Origin: Chimaeribacter coloradensis
GTDB lineage: Bacteria > Pseudomonadota > Gammaproteobacteria > Enterobacterales > Enterobacteriaceae
Assembly: GCF_002858715.1 (NCBI RefSeq)
Contig: NZ_PJZH01000003.1
Span: forward strand, 62,001-126,000
DNA length: 64,000 nt
Reading direction: 5' to 3'
A program made the translations under genes and the position numbers. Of this stretch, positions 53,218-63,240 are shown in pieces; position 1 is the first letter of the stretch, and every line of letters starts with the position of its first letter. The notes beneath the pieces were generated by a model. It was not told the origin of the DNA, ran no database searches, and saw only the letters and a program-made list of their open reading frames with translations.

Positions 53218-53891
53218 GCGTTATTTCCTTTGTCTGAACTGCCTTGCTTCTTACGCCACAACACCACCAGCGAGCCAATCAGGCCCAGCACCAGCAGCAC
53301 CAGCGGCAGCATCATCAGGCAGAACATCAGTTGATCTTCATATTTCAAAAACAGCGGCGTTTTCCCGAGGAAAAAGCCCATCGTGGTCAGGATCACCACC
53401 CACAGGAAACCGCTCATCCAGTTAAAGAACTGGAAGCGGCCGTTGCTCAGGCCGGAAAGCCCGGCAATGGTGGGCAGCAGCGTACGCACGAACGCCAGGA
53501 AACGGCCAATCAGCAGGGCGGAGAGGCCATGCCGGTGAAACAGGTTATGCGCCCGCTGGTGGTACTGGGCAGGCAGGTGCGACAGCCAGCTCTGCACCAG
53601 CCGGGTATTGCCGAGCCAGCGCCCCTGGATATAACTCAGCCAGCAGCCGAGGCTGGCGGCGGTGGTCAGCACCAGCAGCGTCAGCGGGAAATTCATGGTG
53701 CCTTTGGCAATCAGCACGCCGACCAGGATCAGCAGACTGTCGCCCGGCAGGAACGCGGCGGGCAGCAGGCCGTTTTCCAGAAACAGAATAATAAACAAGA
53801 GAATATAGATGGCCCACACCAACGTGGGGTCAGCCAGCAAGTCAAAATTTTGGTGCCACAAGGCGTGCAGCAGCTCTTTAATGATGTCCAT
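53214..53891 (-). CDS. yqjA: DedA family membrane protein YqjA
   Basis: This 225-residue DedA protein is required with YghB for normal envelope function and alkaline pH and drug tolerance in E. coli, probably as a proton-dependent transporter. The signature segments [16 protein letters not shown] and [17 protein letters not shown] are present with their acidic and arginine residues. A CpxR-like box lies upstream. Confidence 0.95.
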   Translation of the reverse strand: MDIIKELLHALWHQNFDLLADPTLVWAIYILLFIILFLENGLLPAAFLPGDSLLILVGVLIAKGTMNFPLTLLVLTTAASLGCWLSYIQGRWLGNTRLVQSWLSHLPAQYHQRAHNLFHRHGLSALLIGRFLAFVRTLLPTIAGLSGLSNGRFQFFNWMSGFLWVVILTTMGFFLGKTPLFLKYEDQLMFCLMMLPLVLLVLGLIGSLVVLWRKKQGSSDKGNNA

Positions 53892-54218
53892 GTAGCGCGT
53901 CCGGAAACTCCATTACTCTTTTAAGCCCGGTTTCCACAGCGGCATCCTGACTGTGTTTCTTACCGGCCCGTTAAGGGGCGGAGGGCGGAGGTATCGCGGC
54001 AGGGGCCGAGACGTAACTTTTCCACGTATTATCTGAGGTTTACCGGTTTTTTGGGGTGTAGCGCTTAAAAACGGGTAAAAAAAGTGGTCTAACTGTAACA
54101 AAAACCGTCAGAACGAAACAGCAGTAATCACATGGCTTCAATCATGTTTACACTGCATTGTATTAAGGCGGGAAAAAGACAGGCGGGTTTTACATAAATT
54201 GACATAAACCCCGCAACA
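53892..54218. promoter_or_regulatory. yqjA upstream region with candidate CpxR box (54029-54043)
   Basis: This 327-base stretch has no supported gene. On the minus strand GTAAA-CCTCA-GATAA at 54029-54043 matches the CpxR pattern GTAAA-N5-GTAAA at nine of ten fixed positions, about 140 bases before yqjA. yqjA-mzrA is Cpx-regulated in E. coli, which raises the prior. The part near 54100-54200 is AT-rich, and I saw no other clear signal. Confidence 0.45.
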
Positions 54219-54243
54219 GAAAAAAACCGGCCGGGGCCGGTTT
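54219..54243 (-). terminator. Rho-independent terminator of exuR
   Basis: On the minus strand AAACCGGCC pairs with GGCCGGTTT over a two-base loop and runs into T residues. It is 15 bases after the exuR stop. Confidence 0.88.
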
Positions 54244-54257
54244 CAGGGAGAAAAGGG

Positions 54258-55034
54258 TTATTTAGGCAGGCTCAGGTGGCTTTCGAGGTGAACCACCGGG
54301 TTTTCCGCAAACAGGTAGCGGTCAACGTTGAACTCGAAATCGTCAGTGGTGGCGTGGAACAGCATCTGCTTGGTGTTCTCCAGGTGCTGCCACATCGCCA
54401 GCTTGGCGGCGTGCGGGTCTTTGCGCATCAGCGCTTTCAGGATCTGGTCATGATCCTCGCACCAGCTCTCGATCGACTTATCGTCGATGTGCTCATGCAG
54501 CTTCAGCCAGTAGGGGTTATGCACCCGCTGGCTCCACATCTTCTCAACGATGGTGGCCATCGCGCTGTTTTGCGTCGCCAGCGCCACCTGCACATGGAAT
54601 TTCAGATCCCACTGGGAGTCGCGGAAGCGGTCTTCCTGCCGGGCGTGCTCCTGAATCTCCATCAGTTGCACAATGTCCTGTTTGGTGACCTGGGTGGCGG
54701 CAAACTCTGCGATGTTGCTCTCAATCAGCTGGCGCGCCTGCAACAGCTCAAACGGGCCGACGCTGGCAAACTCCATCTCGGCGCTCGGCATCACCAGGTG
54801 TTTCTGTTTGCTGGAGACCACATGGATGCCCGAGCCTTTGCGCACCTCCACATACCCCTCCACCTCCAGCATGATGATCGCCTCGCGCACCACGGTGCGG
54901 CTGACGTTCATCTCCTCAGAGATGTAGCGCTCTGCGGGCAGTTTCTCGCCCACCGGATAGACGCCGGACTCGATACGCTGTTTAAATTCTGCGGCCAGTT
55001 GCTGGTAAAGCCGTCGCGATTCGGTGAATTCCAT
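54258..55034 (-). CDS. exuR: Hexuronate regulon repressor ExuR
   Basis: This 258-residue GntR/FadR-type repressor controls exuT, uxaCA and related genes and is released by galacturonate or glucuronate derivatives. The winged HTH is at residues about 5-75 ([22 protein letters not shown]) and the FCD effector domain follows. Its length is the same as in E. coli. Confidence 0.96.
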   Translation of the reverse strand: MEFTESRRLYQQLAAEFKQRIESGVYPVGEKLPAERYISEEMNVSRTVVREAIIMLEVEGYVEVRKGSGIHVVSSKQKHLVMPSAEMEFASVGPFELLQARQLIESNIAEFAATQVTKQDIVQLMEIQEHARQEDRFRDSQWDLKFHVQVALATQNSAMATIVEKMWSQRVHNPYWLKLHEHIDDKSIESWCEDHDQILKALMRKDPHAAKLAMWQHLENTKQMLFHATTDDFEFNVDRYLFAENPVVHLESHLSLPK

Positions 55035-55195
55035 GGCAGTGCTCTTGGGTAAAGGGTAAGTGGGAAAGCCGGCGGTGATGATAGCAAGATATGCCCGGCT
55101 TGTTCACCTCCGTTCGGCGCGCCCGGCATAACCTGTTATACCACTTTACTATAGCGCAGCGGCGGGAGGCGGCCTATGTCACAGGGCGCAAAAAC

Positions 55196-55221
55196 GAAAA
55201 AACCCGGCAACGACGCCGGGT
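55196..55221 (-). terminator. Rho-independent terminator of exuT
   Basis: On the minus strand ACCCGGC pairs with GCCGGGT around a six-base loop, followed by TTTTTT. It is 25 bases after the exuT stop. Confidence 0.88.
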
Positions 55222-55245
55222 CAGTAAACAGGGGCAGAATGCCGG

Positions 55246-56544
55246 TCACGCTTTTGCCGTCACCGGCAGCTCGGCGGCGGGTTCCAGCTCCGCGGCCGGG
55301 CGGTTTTTCAGTACCGTCCAGATCACCACCGCGCCCAGCAGGTCAAACACCGCCAGCGCCGCGAACAGCGGGCTGAAGCCCAGGGTATCCGCCAGTGCGC
55401 CGACCACCAGGGCAAACATGGTGCTGGCCGTCCAGGCCGCCATGCCGGTCAGGCCGTTGGCGGTGGCCACTTCGTTACGGCCGAACACGTCAGACGACAG
55501 GGTGATCAGTGAACCGGAGAGCGCCTGGTGGGCGAAACCGCCGATGCACAGCAGTGCAATTGCCGCGTAGGGGCTGGTGAAGAGGCCGATGGTGCCGGGG
55601 CCAATCATCAGTACTGCGCCCATGGTCACCACCAGTTTGCGTGACACAATCAGGTTCACGCCAAAGACGCGCTGGAAGAACGGCGGCAGGTAACCGCCGA
55701 CGATGCAGCCGAGGTCAGCGAACAGCATCGGCAGCCAGGCAAACATCGCGATCTCTTTCAGGTTGAAGCCGTAAGCTTTGAACATGAACAGCGGGATCCA
55801 GGCGTTAAAGGTGCCCCAGGCCGGTTCCGCCAGGAAGCGCGGCAGGGCGATGCCCCAGAACTGGCGGTTTTGCAGGATCTGCCAGGCGCTCATCTTTTTG
55901 GCGTTATTGGTCTGGTGCTGCGCTTCCTGGCCCTCCAGGATGTAGCTGCGCTCTTCGCTGCTGAGTTTCTTCTGGTCTTTTGGGTGTTTATAGAAGATGA
56001 GCCAGCAGAGCGCCCAGGCCAGGCTCAGCACGCCGGTGATGATGAAGGCCATCTCCCAGCTGTGCGCCACAATCGCCCAGACCACCAGCGGCGGGGCGAT
56101 CATCGCGCCGATCGAGGAGCCGACGTTGAAGTAGCCCACGGCAATCGACCGCTCTTTCGCCGGGAACCATTCGCTGCTGGCTTTCAGCCCGGCCGGGATC
56201 ATCGCCGCCTCGGCCATGCCCACCGCGCCGCGCGCCAGCGCCAGGCCGCCCCAGCTGCTGGCCAGCGCCGTACACATACAGAAAATGGCCCACATCACGG
56301 CGAACATCGCATAGCCGATCTTGGTGCCGAGCACATCCAGGATGTAGCCGGCGACCGGCTGCATCACGGTGTAGCAGGCCGAATAGGCCGCTACGATATA
56401 GGAGTACTGCTGCGTGGTGATGTGCAGCGTGCTTTCGAGGGTTGGTGCAGCAACCGCAATGGCGTTGCGCGTCAGGTAGCCGAGCACGGTGCCGACGGTC
56501 ACCAGTGCGATCATGTACCAGCGCAGCCCTTTGATCTTACGCAT
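55246..56544 (-). CDS. exuT: Hexuronate MFS transporter ExuT
   Basis: This 432-residue major facilitator imports galacturonate and glucuronate with protons. Twelve hydrophobic segments and the family motifs GTKIGYAMFAVMWAIF and SSEWFPAKERSIAVGYFN are present. The start at ATG 56544 (MRKIKGLRWYMIALV) matches E. coli and has GGGAG eight bases upstream; a GTG at 56553 is in frame but too close to that site. It is divergent from uxaC. Confidence 0.96.
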   Translation of the reverse strand: MRKIKGLRWYMIALVTVGTVLGYLTRNAIAVAAPTLESTLHITTQQYSYIVAAYSACYTVMQPVAGYILDVLGTKIGYAMFAVMWAIFCMCTALASSWGGLALARGAVGMAEAAMIPAGLKASSEWFPAKERSIAVGYFNVGSSIGAMIAPPLVVWAIVAHSWEMAFIITGVLSLAWALCWLIFYKHPKDQKKLSSEERSYILEGQEAQHQTNNAKKMSAWQILQNRQFWGIALPRFLAEPAWGTFNAWIPLFMFKAYGFNLKEIAMFAWLPMLFADLGCIVGGYLPPFFQRVFGVNLIVSRKLVVTMGAVLMIGPGTIGLFTSPYAAIALLCIGGFAHQALSGSLITLSSDVFGRNEVATANGLTGMAAWTASTMFALVVGALADTLGFSPLFAALAVFDLLGAVVIWTVLKNRPAAELEPAAELPVTAKA

Positions 56545-57026
56545 ATAACTCACTCCCAGTCATCTGATAGGCGATGGGTGCCGCGGATGCGGCCCCAGGA
56601 CTCAACGGCCTTCCCCAGGGAGCGGCCGTTGGCGCTTCGTATAATTTTTATGGGGGAAGCCCATCTGCCGGGGCTTCTGCCGGCGCGCACCGCTTAAGCG
56701 TGCCGGAAAGGGGCTGCGCCCGGCTCCGCCGTGGCAGGCAAACGGAGCCGGTGCAGCACAAAACGCAAGCACCTTAACTTGTCATACAGATTTAAAAGTT
56801 GAGTGACATCACAAAACCCATTTTTCAATTAGGGAATACTGGTAGCCCGCTGTGAAGGGTGAGACAGCGCACGCATTTTTGTGATAATCATTAAATTACG
56901 CCGTCGCGGGGCGGTTTCAGCAGGCAGCCGGCCATCCACAGAATTCGCTGGACGCCCCCTGAAATTGGTGTGATAACTTTGTCCATAAGACAGAACCTGT
57001 TTCGAAAGCAAGGTGAGGAACCTACT
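56545..57026. promoter_or_regulatory. exuT/uxaC divergent control region with CRP- and ExuR-like sites
   Basis: This 482-base region has no supported gene. GTTGA-GTGACA-TCACA at 56798-56813 fits a CRP site with one perfect half. GAAATTGGTGTGATAACTTT at 56961-56980 keeps one full arm (AAATTGGT) of the hexuronate repressor motif AAATTGGTATACCAATTT and part of the other arm, about 50 bases before uxaC. Both genes are controlled by ExuR and CRP in E. coli. The sites are inferred from motif likeness. Confidence 0.45.
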
Positions 57027-58439
57027 ATGTCGTCATTTATGACCGAAGATTTTCTGCTCGACAGTGAGTTTGCCAAACGGCTCTACCACGATTATGCCAA
57101 AGACCAGCCGATCTTTGACTACCACTGTCACCTGCCGCCGGAGCAGATCGCCCAGGACTATCAGTTCAAAAATTTGTATGACATCTGGCTGAAAGGCGAT
57201 CACTACAAATGGCGGGCGATGCGCACCAACGGCGTGGCGGAACGCTTCTGCACCGGCGACGCCTCTGACTGGGAAAAATTCCTCGCCTGGGCCGACACCG
57301 TGCCGCACACCCTCGGCAACCCGCTCTACCACTGGACGCACCTCGAGCTGCGCCGCCCGTTCGGCATCACCAACACACTGCTCTCCGGCGACACCGCTGA
57401 ACCGATCTGGCAGCAGTGCAATGCGCTGCTGAGCCAGCCCGCCTTCAGCGCGCGCGGCATCATGAAGCAGATGAACGTGAAGCTGGTCGGCACCACCGAT
57501 GACCCGGCCGACTCCCTGGAGCACCATAAAGCGATCGCCGACGACCAGAGTTTTGACATCAAAGTGCTGCCGAGCTGGCGGCCGGACAAGGCGTTCATCA
57601 TTGAAGCGCCGGGCTTTACCGACTACCTGACCCGCCTCAGCGCGGCGGCGGACGTCGCCGTGACCCGCTTCAGCCATCTGTGTGACGCACTCACCGCCCG
57701 GCTCGACCACTTCGCCGCCCACGGCTGCAAAGTCTCTGACCATGCGCTGGACGTGGTGGTCTACGCCGAGGCCGATGAGGCGACGCTGGACGGCATCCTC
57801 GCCCGCCGCCTGGCCGGTGAGCAGCCGGACGCAAAAGCGTGCGCCCAGTTCCGCACCGCGGTGCTGCTGTTCCTGGCGGCTGAATACCAGAAACGCGGCT
57901 GGGTGCAGCAGTACCACATCGGCGCGCTGCGCAATAACAATACCCGCATGTTGCAGGCGATCGGGCCGGACATCGGCTTTGACTCGATCAACGACCAGCC
58001 GCTGGCGGAGCCGCTCTCCCGCCTGCTGGACGCCCAGGCGCGCAACAATGCGCTGCCGAAAACCATTCTCTACTGCCTGAACCCGCGTGATAACGAAGTG
58101 ATCGGCACCATGGTCGGCAACTTCCAGGGCGAGGGGATGCCGGGCAAGATGCAGTTCGGGTCCGGCTGGTGGTTCAACGACCAGAAAGACGGGATGCAGC
58201 GCCAGATGACCCAGCTCGCCAACCTCGGCCTGCTGAGCCGCTTTGTCGGCATGCTGACCGACAGCCGCAGCTTCCTCTCCTATACGCGCCATGAATATTT
58301 CCGCCGCGTGCTCTGCCAGATGATGGGGCGCTGGGTCGAAGATGGCGAAGCACCGGCCGATATTCAGCTGCTGGGCAGCATGGTGAAAAACATCTGCTTC
58401 GATAACGCGAAAAACTATTTCGCCATCGAGCTGAACTGA
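57027..58439 (+). CDS. uxaC: Glucuronate isomerase UxaC
   Basis: This 470-residue enzyme isomerises D-glucuronate to D-fructuronate and D-galacturonate to D-tagaturonate. It belongs to the amidohydrolase superfamily; the N-terminal HxH is in FDYHCHLPP. Its length equals E. coli UxaC. I chose ATG 57027 ([12 protein letters not shown]) because GTGAGGA lies just upstream; the frame continues to 56970. It forms an operon with uxaA. Confidence 0.97.
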   Translation: MSSFMTEDFLLDSEFAKRLYHDYAKDQPIFDYHCHLPPEQIAQDYQFKNLYDIWLKGDHYKWRAMRTNGVAERFCTGDASDWEKFLAWADTVPHTLGNPLYHWTHLELRRPFGITNTLLSGDTAEPIWQQCNALLSQPAFSARGIMKQMNVKLVGTTDDPADSLEHHKAIADDQSFDIKVLPSWRPDKAFIIEAPGFTDYLTRLSAAADVAVTRFSHLCDALTARLDHFAAHGCKVSDHALDVVVYAEADEATLDGILARRLAGEQPDAKACAQFRTAVLLFLAAEYQKRGWVQQYHIGALRNNNTRMLQAIGPDIGFDSINDQPLAEPLSRLLDAQARNNALPKTILYCLNPRDNEVIGTMVGNFQGEGMPGKMQFGSGWWFNDQKDGMQRQMTQLANLGLLSRFVGMLTDSRSFLSYTRHEYFRRVLCQMMGRWVEDGEAPADIQLLGSMVKNICFDNAKNYFAIELN

Positions 58440-58518
58440 TTCGCCCCTGAAGTGATGCCGTGGGCGGATCGCTCCGCCCGTTTACCCCTTGTCAGGCGAC
58501 GGCCGTGAAAGGTTGATT

Positions 58519-60009
58519 ATGCAAAGCATGATAAAAATACACTCTCTGGATAATGTCGCGGTCGCGCTGCGCGACCTGGCCGCCGGTGAAACCGTGACGC
58601 CGGGCGGGCAGCCGCTGGTGCTGCCGCAGGCGGTGGCCCGCGGCCACAAGATCGCCCTGCAACCGATTGAGGCGGGGCAGAACATCATCAAATATGGCCT
58701 GCCGATCGGTCATGCGCTCACGGCGATTGCCGCCGGGGAGCACATCCATTCACAGAACGCCAAAACCAATTTAAGCGATCTGGACGAGTACCGTTACCAG
58801 CCGGAAGCCGCGCCGCTGCCGGCACAGCCGGCGGATCGCGAGGTGCAGATCTACCGCCGCGCCAACGGCGCGGTCGGCATCCGCAACGAGCTGTGGATCA
58901 TCCCCACCGTGGGCTGCGTTAACGGCATCGCCCGGCAGATCCAGTCCCGTTTCCTGAAAGAGACAGACGACGCACCGGGGATCGACGGCGTACACCTGTT
59001 CGGCCATACCCTGGGCTGCTCGCAGCTCGGGCAGGATCATGAGAACACGCGCACCATGCTGCAAAACATGGTGCGCCACCCCAACGCCGGAGCGGTGCTG
59101 GTGATCGGGCTGGGGTGTGAGAACAACCAGGTGGACGTGTTCCGCAGCACGCTGGGCGAGATTGATGAGTCACGCGTGCGCTTTATGGTCTGCCAGCAGC
59201 AGGATGATGAAGTGGAAGCGGGGCTGGAGGAGTTGCGCGCGCTCTACCAGGTGATGCGCGATGACCGCCGGGTGCCGGGCAAACTCAGCGAGCTGAAATT
59301 CGGGCTGGAGTGCGGCGGCTCGGACGGCCTCTCCGGCATCACTGCCAACCCGCTGCTGGGGCGCTTCTCCGACTATGTGATTGCCAACGGCGGCACCTCG
59401 GTGCTGACGGAAGTGCCGGAGATGTTCGGCGCAGAGCGCATCCTGATGAGCCGCTGCCGCGACGAGCTGACCTTCGACAAAACCGTCAGCATGGTCAACG
59501 ACTTCAAGCGCTACTTCATCGCCCATAACCAGCCGATCTACGAAAACCCGTCGCCGGGCAACAAGGCGGGCGGCATCACCACGCTGGAGGAGAAATCCCT
59601 CGGCTGCACCCAGAAAGCGGGGCAGAGCCAGGTGGTGGACGTGCTGAAATATGGCGAGCGGCTGAAAACGCCGGGGCTGAACCTGCTGAGCGCACCGGGC
59701 AACGACGCCGTCGCCACCAGCGCGCTGGCCGGGGCGGGCTGCCATATGGTGCTGTTCAGCACCGGGCGCGGTACGCCCTATGGCGGCTTTGTGCCGACGG
59801 TGAAGCTGGCGACCAACAGCGAGCTGGCCGCCAAAAAACCGCACTGGATCGACTTCGATGCCGGCCAGCTGATCCACGACAAGCCGATGGATCAGCTGCT
59901 CACGGAGTTTGTCGATCTGATCGTGGCGATCGCCGACGGCAAACTCACCTGCAACGAGCGCAATGACTTCCGCGAGCTGGCGATCTTCAAGAGTGGGGTC
60001 ACGCTTTAG
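58519..60009 (+). CDS. uxaA: Altronate dehydratase UxaA
   Basis: This 496-residue enzyme dehydrates D-altronate to 2-keto-3-deoxygluconate. An N-terminal SAF-like domain (about 1-95) is followed by the large catalytic domain with family segments PTVGCVNGIARQIQ and FGLECGGSDGLSGITANP. The start at ATG 58519 matches E. coli; the frame extends 30 bases upstream. The altronate oxidoreductase gene uxaB is not in the window. Confidence 0.97.
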   Translation: MQSMIKIHSLDNVAVALRDLAAGETVTPGGQPLVLPQAVARGHKIALQPIEAGQNIIKYGLPIGHALTAIAAGEHIHSQNAKTNLSDLDEYRYQPEAAPLPAQPADREVQIYRRANGAVGIRNELWIIPTVGCVNGIARQIQSRFLKETDDAPGIDGVHLFGHTLGCSQLGQDHENTRTMLQNMVRHPNAGAVLVIGLGCENNQVDVFRSTLGEIDESRVRFMVCQQQDDEVEAGLEELRALYQVMRDDRRVPGKLSELKFGLECGGSDGLSGITANPLLGRFSDYVIANGGTSVLTEVPEMFGAERILMSRCRDELTFDKTVSMVNDFKRYFIAHNQPIYENPSPGNKAGGITTLEEKSLGCTQKAGQSQVVDVLKYGERLKTPGLNLLSAPGNDAVATSALAGAGCHMVLFSTGRGTPYGGFVPTVKLATNSELAAKKPHWIDFDAGQLIHDKPMDQLLTEFVDLIVAIADGKLTCNERNDFRELAIFKSGVTL

Positions 60010-60097
60010 GATCGCACGATCGGATCAGCCGCAGGGGGTGTCACGCAATTGTCACCCGCGGCCGTACTGGCTAACATAGAAACAGCGTTTCATATCC

Positions 60098-60127
60098 GGC
60101 GCTCTCCCTGGGAGCGCCGTTTCTTTT
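60098..60127 (+). terminator. Rho-independent terminator of uxaCA
   Basis: GGCGCTC pairs with GAGCGCC around a seven-base loop, followed by GTTTCTTTT. It lies 89 bases after uxaA. Confidence 0.75.
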
Positions 60128-60158
60128 GGCACGGCGGGCATCGGGCGGGGCAGAGCGT

Positions 60159-60731
60159 ATGACGTTTTACGGGTTTGCGCAGGGAATGGGGGTGCTGGCG
60201 TTTCTGGTCGGCATCACGATGTTTTTCAACCGTAACGACCGCCGCTTCAAGCAGCAGCTCGCGACCTACAGCGCCATTATCGGCACCCACTACTTTCTGA
60301 TGGGCGCGCACTCCGGGGCGATCAGCGCCTGGCTCAGCGCCATCCGCACCCTGGCTGCCCTGCGTACCCGCAATGTGTGGGTGATGTGGCTGTTCATCGC
60401 CCTGACGCTGGGGCTGGGGCTGGGCAACGCCCACCACCTGATGGAGGTGCTGCCGATCTGCGGTACCGCCGCCAGTACCTGGGCGCTGTTCCGCACTGCC
60501 GGGCTGACCACCCGCTGCGTGATGTGGTGCTCTACCTGCTGCTGGGTGGCGCATAACATCTGGCTCGGCTCAATTGGCGGCTCGCTGATTGAGGGCAGCT
60601 TCCTGCTGATGAACGGCATCAACATCATCCGCTTCTATCGCCTGCAACGGCGCGGCATCGACCCGTTCAAAGTGGAAAAAGCGTTAAAGCAGGAAGAGGG
60701 CGCGGCCGCCCCCTCCGGCAAAGCGGGTTAA
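60159..60731 (+). CDS. ygjV: YgjV family inner membrane protein
   Basis: This 190-residue membrane protein matches YgjV, which also neighbours uxaA in E. coli. About five to six hydrophobic segments are seen, and the C-terminus is cytosolic-looking and charged (RRGIDPFKVEKALKQEE). Its function is unknown to me. I chose ATG 60159 (MTFYGFAQGMGVLAF). Its TAA stop shares TTAA with the stop of the convergent Anbu gene. Confidence 0.88.
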   Translation: MTFYGFAQGMGVLAFLVGITMFFNRNDRRFKQQLATYSAIIGTHYFLMGAHSGAISAWLSAIRTLAALRTRNVWVMWLFIALTLGLGLGNAHHLMEVLPICGTAASTWALFRTAGLTTRCVMWCSTCCWVAHNIWLGSIGGSLIEGSFLLMNGINIIRFYRLQRRGIDPFKVEKALKQEEGAAAPSGKAG

Positions 60732-61471
60732 TGGGGGGCATCCGGGGCCAGCGCCAGCGGCGGCAGGTGGGAGAAGGTGTTCAGCAGCCCTTCGCCCCAG
60801 CCTTTGCGGATGGTGGCAAAGTAGGGGTGCTGCTCAGTGATGCGGTACTGCTGCGCCACGCTGAAACTCTCTTTCGGGTAGATCAATGCATCCAGCGGCA
60901 GCCCGACCGAGAGGTTGCTGCGCAGGGTGGAGTCCATTGAGATCAGCGCGCACTGCATCGCCTGCTCCAGCGGCGTGTCGTAGGTCAGTACCCGGTCGAT
61001 GATCGGCTTGCCATATTTGCTCTCCCCGACCTGAAAATAGGGGGTGTCGTGGGTCGCCTCGATGAAATTCCCCTCGGCGTAGATCTGGAACAGCCGCATC
61101 TCCTCGCCGTTAATCTGCCCGCCGAGCAGCAGGCTACAGCTGAAATCGGTCACCCCGCCCTGGTTGGCCCCGCCGTCGCGCGCGATCACCTCGCGCACCG
61201 TCTCGCCGAGCAGGGTCGCGGCGTCATACAGCGAATGCACGTTCATCAGGTTGCGCTGCTCCGGGTCCTGCGCCCGCCGGGTCAGCAGGCTGATGATGCT
61301 CTGGGTGGTCGCCAGATTCCCGGCGCTTTGCAGCACCAGTACCCGCTCGGCGCTCTGCTGGAAAATGTGCAGCTTGCGGAAGGTGGAGATATGGTCCACC
61401 CCCGCGTTCGTGCGCGAATCTGAAACAAACACCAGGCCGGATGCCAGCCGCATCGCCACACAGTAAGTCAT
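60728..61471 (-). CDS. anbu: Anbu proteasome-like protease
   Basis: This 247-residue protein is Anbu, the bacterial ancestral beta-subunit relative of the proteasome. It starts MTYCVAMRLASGLVFVSDSRTN; loss of Met1 would expose Thr2 as the Ntn nucleophile, and the Asp in VSDSRTN and a following Lys (FRKLHIF) fit the catalytic set. Known Anbu proteins form open helical rings rather than closed barrels, and their substrate is unsettled. It is the last gene of a four-gene minus-strand operon, a conserved arrangement. Confidence 0.9.
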   Translation of the reverse strand: MTYCVAMRLASGLVFVSDSRTNAGVDHISTFRKLHIFQQSAERVLVLQSAGNLATTQSIISLLTRRAQDPEQRNLMNVHSLYDAATLLGETVREVIARDGGANQGGVTDFSCSLLLGGQINGEEMRLFQIYAEGNFIEATHDTPYFQVGESKYGKPIIDRVLTYDTPLEQAMQCALISMDSTLRSNLSVGLPLDALIYPKESFSVAQQYRITEQHPYFATIRKGWGEGLLNTFSHLPPLALAPDAPH

Positions 61472-61495
61472 AGAGCGCCCTTTCGTTGTCAGCCT

Positions 61496-62314
61496 TCATG
61501 ATTGCCATTGGGATTGTGATTGCGGCAGGGTTTCCACCGACTGCACCGCCGCCACGGTGTGCATCGCCTCTGACCCGCCGCCGAGCCGGATGCCGCGCAC
61601 CGGGCAGGCGTCCAGGTAGTCGATGCCGATCGCCAGCTTCAGGTGCTGGTCGGGGCGGCAGGTATTGTTGGTGACGTCAAAGCTGTGCCAGTGCCCCTCC
61701 AGCCAGACCTCGGCCCAGGCGTGGGTCGCCACATGCTCCGAGTCCTCTGAGTATAGATAGCCACTGACATAACGCGCCGGAATATGCAGGCTGCGGCAGC
61801 AGGCCAGAAACACATGGGTGTGGTCCTGGCAGACGCCCTGGCCGGCCATAAAAGCGTTGCTGGCGCTGTCGGTCACGCTGGTGGTGCCGGGGCGGTAGGG
61901 CATCCGGTGCAGCAATTCATTCATCATGTCGCAGAGCGCCAGGTACTGCGACTGCGGCGCATGGAAGCGCGCGGCGAAGTCGCGGATCGGCAGATCCGGC
62001 TGGGTCAGCGGGCTGCAACGCAGGAATACCAGCGGCGACAGCGCGCCTTCCCCCTCCTCTTCGGTGCTGCCGGCGATCTCCACCACCCCCTGCGCTTCGA
62101 TGGTGATCGCCTGGTGCGGCTGGTCGAGCGTCAGCACATGCAGCACGTTGCCGTAGGCGTCGGAGGTTTCCGTCGCCTCTGCCGGCAGCGCCAGCGACCA
62201 CGACAGAATATGTTGGTGGCAGGAGTCCTGCGGCGTCAGGCGCAGGTATTGGGTGCTGCGTTTCACCTGTTGCGCATAGGTGTAATGCGTGCAGTGGTTG
62301 ATGGTCAGTTTCAT
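61496..62314 (-). CDS. Transglutaminase-like cysteine peptidase family protein of the Anbu operon
   Basis: This 272-residue protein has an N-terminal beta domain and a transglutaminase core with the catalytic triad visible: C162 in GQGVCQDHTHVF, H198 in ATHAWAEVW and D213 in SFDVTNN. No signal peptide is seen. I chose ATG 62314 ([13 protein letters not shown]), which overlaps the alpha-E stop in ATGA; the frame extends to 62386 inside that gene without support. It probably acts with Anbu in making or cutting a peptide or isopeptide bond, which is inferred from gene linkage. Confidence 0.9.
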   Translation of the reverse strand: MKLTINHCTHYTYAQQVKRSTQYLRLTPQDSCHQHILSWSLALPAEATETSDAYGNVLHVLTLDQPHQAITIEAQGVVEIAGSTEEEGEGALSPLVFLRCSPLTQPDLPIRDFAARFHAPQSQYLALCDMMNELLHRMPYRPGTTSVTDSASNAFMAGQGVCQDHTHVFLACCRSLHIPARYVSGYLYSEDSEHVATHAWAEVWLEGHWHSFDVTNNTCRPDQHLKLAIGIDYLDACPVRGIRLGGGSEAMHTVAAVQSVETLPQSQSQWQS

Positions 62315-63240
62315 TCCGCCTCCAGATAGGAACGGTGGATGCCGTCCGCGATGCCGTTGAGTTTGGTCAGGAAATGCGTGAGCCATTCATCCAGCCCCGG
62401 TTGCAGCACATCCTCCAGCGTGCTGAAGCGCAGCTCAGCGTAGAGGGTGTGCACCCTGAGGCGGGCCGGGTTGCCGCGGGTGCCGCCGATCAGCGCCAGT
62501 TGTTCCATCATGTCGCTGACGCAGGCCAGCAGCGAGCGCGGCAGCTCATCCCGCAGGATCAGCAGCTCGGCAATCCCCTCGCGGCTGAACTGCTGCTTAT
62601 AGAGGCTGTGGTACGCCTCGCGGGCGCTCACGGCGCGCAGCAGCGTCTCCATGCGGTAATACTCGCGCACCGGGTCGTGGTCGTCGTCCAGCAGCTGGTG
62701 TTTCACGGCGAGCAGGCGCGCCGTGCTGTCTGCCCGTTCGAGCAGGGTGCCGAGCCGGATAAAGCAGAGCGCGTCACTGCGCAGCAGGGTGCCGGACATC
62801 GCGCCGCGGAACAGGTGCGTGCGCTCTTTCACCCAGTCGAAAAAGGCGTCCGTGCCCACTGAGGCGACCCCGCGGCGGCGGATCAGTTTCATCTCGATCC
62901 AGGAGGCGTTGATCGACTCCCACACCTCAGACGAGAGGCTGCCGCGCACCGCGTGGGCGTTGTTCCAGGCCATCTGCAGGCAGCTGAAAATACTGCTGGG
63001 GTTAAGGGTGCTGAGGGCGAAAAAGTCGAGCAGGCTGGCCATCGTCAGCTGCGGGTAGTTCGCGTCGAACAGCGCCTGGGTGCCGCTGATGTGGAGCGGC
63101 ACCTGAAGATCGTGCGGGCTGTTGTCACGGATCGGCATCAGCGAGAGTTTGTTGGTGACGTCCAGTATCCGGGCGGTGTTTTCCGCGCGCTCCAGATAGC
63201 GCGCCATCCAATAGAGTTCACTGGCAGTGCGGCTCAGCAT
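62311..63240 (-). CDS. Alpha-E domain protein of the Anbu operon
   Basis: This 309-residue all-helical protein begins [26 protein letters not shown] (read as [10 protein letters not shown] and [12 protein letters not shown]), the signature of the alpha-E family. A second ERAD motif ([12 protein letters not shown]) lies in the middle. Alpha-E proteins always go with circularly permuted ATP-grasp proteins and have no known reaction. Its start lies seven bases inside the ATP-grasp gene end, indicating coupling. Confidence 0.9.
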   Translation of the reverse strand: MLSRTASELYWMARYLERAENTARILDVTNKLSLMPIRDNSPHDLQVPLHISGTQALFDANYPQLTMASLLDFFALSTLNPSSIFSCLQMAWNNAHAVRGSLSSEVWESINASWIEMKLIRRRGVASVGTDAFFDWVKERTHLFRGAMSGTLLRSDALCFIRLGTLLERADSTARLLAVKHQLLDDDHDPVREYYRMETLLRAVSAREAYHSLYKQQFSREGIAELLILRDELPRSLLACVSDMMEQLALIGGTRGNPARLRVHTLYAELRFSTLEDVLQPGLDEWLTHFLTKLNGIADGIHRSYLEAE

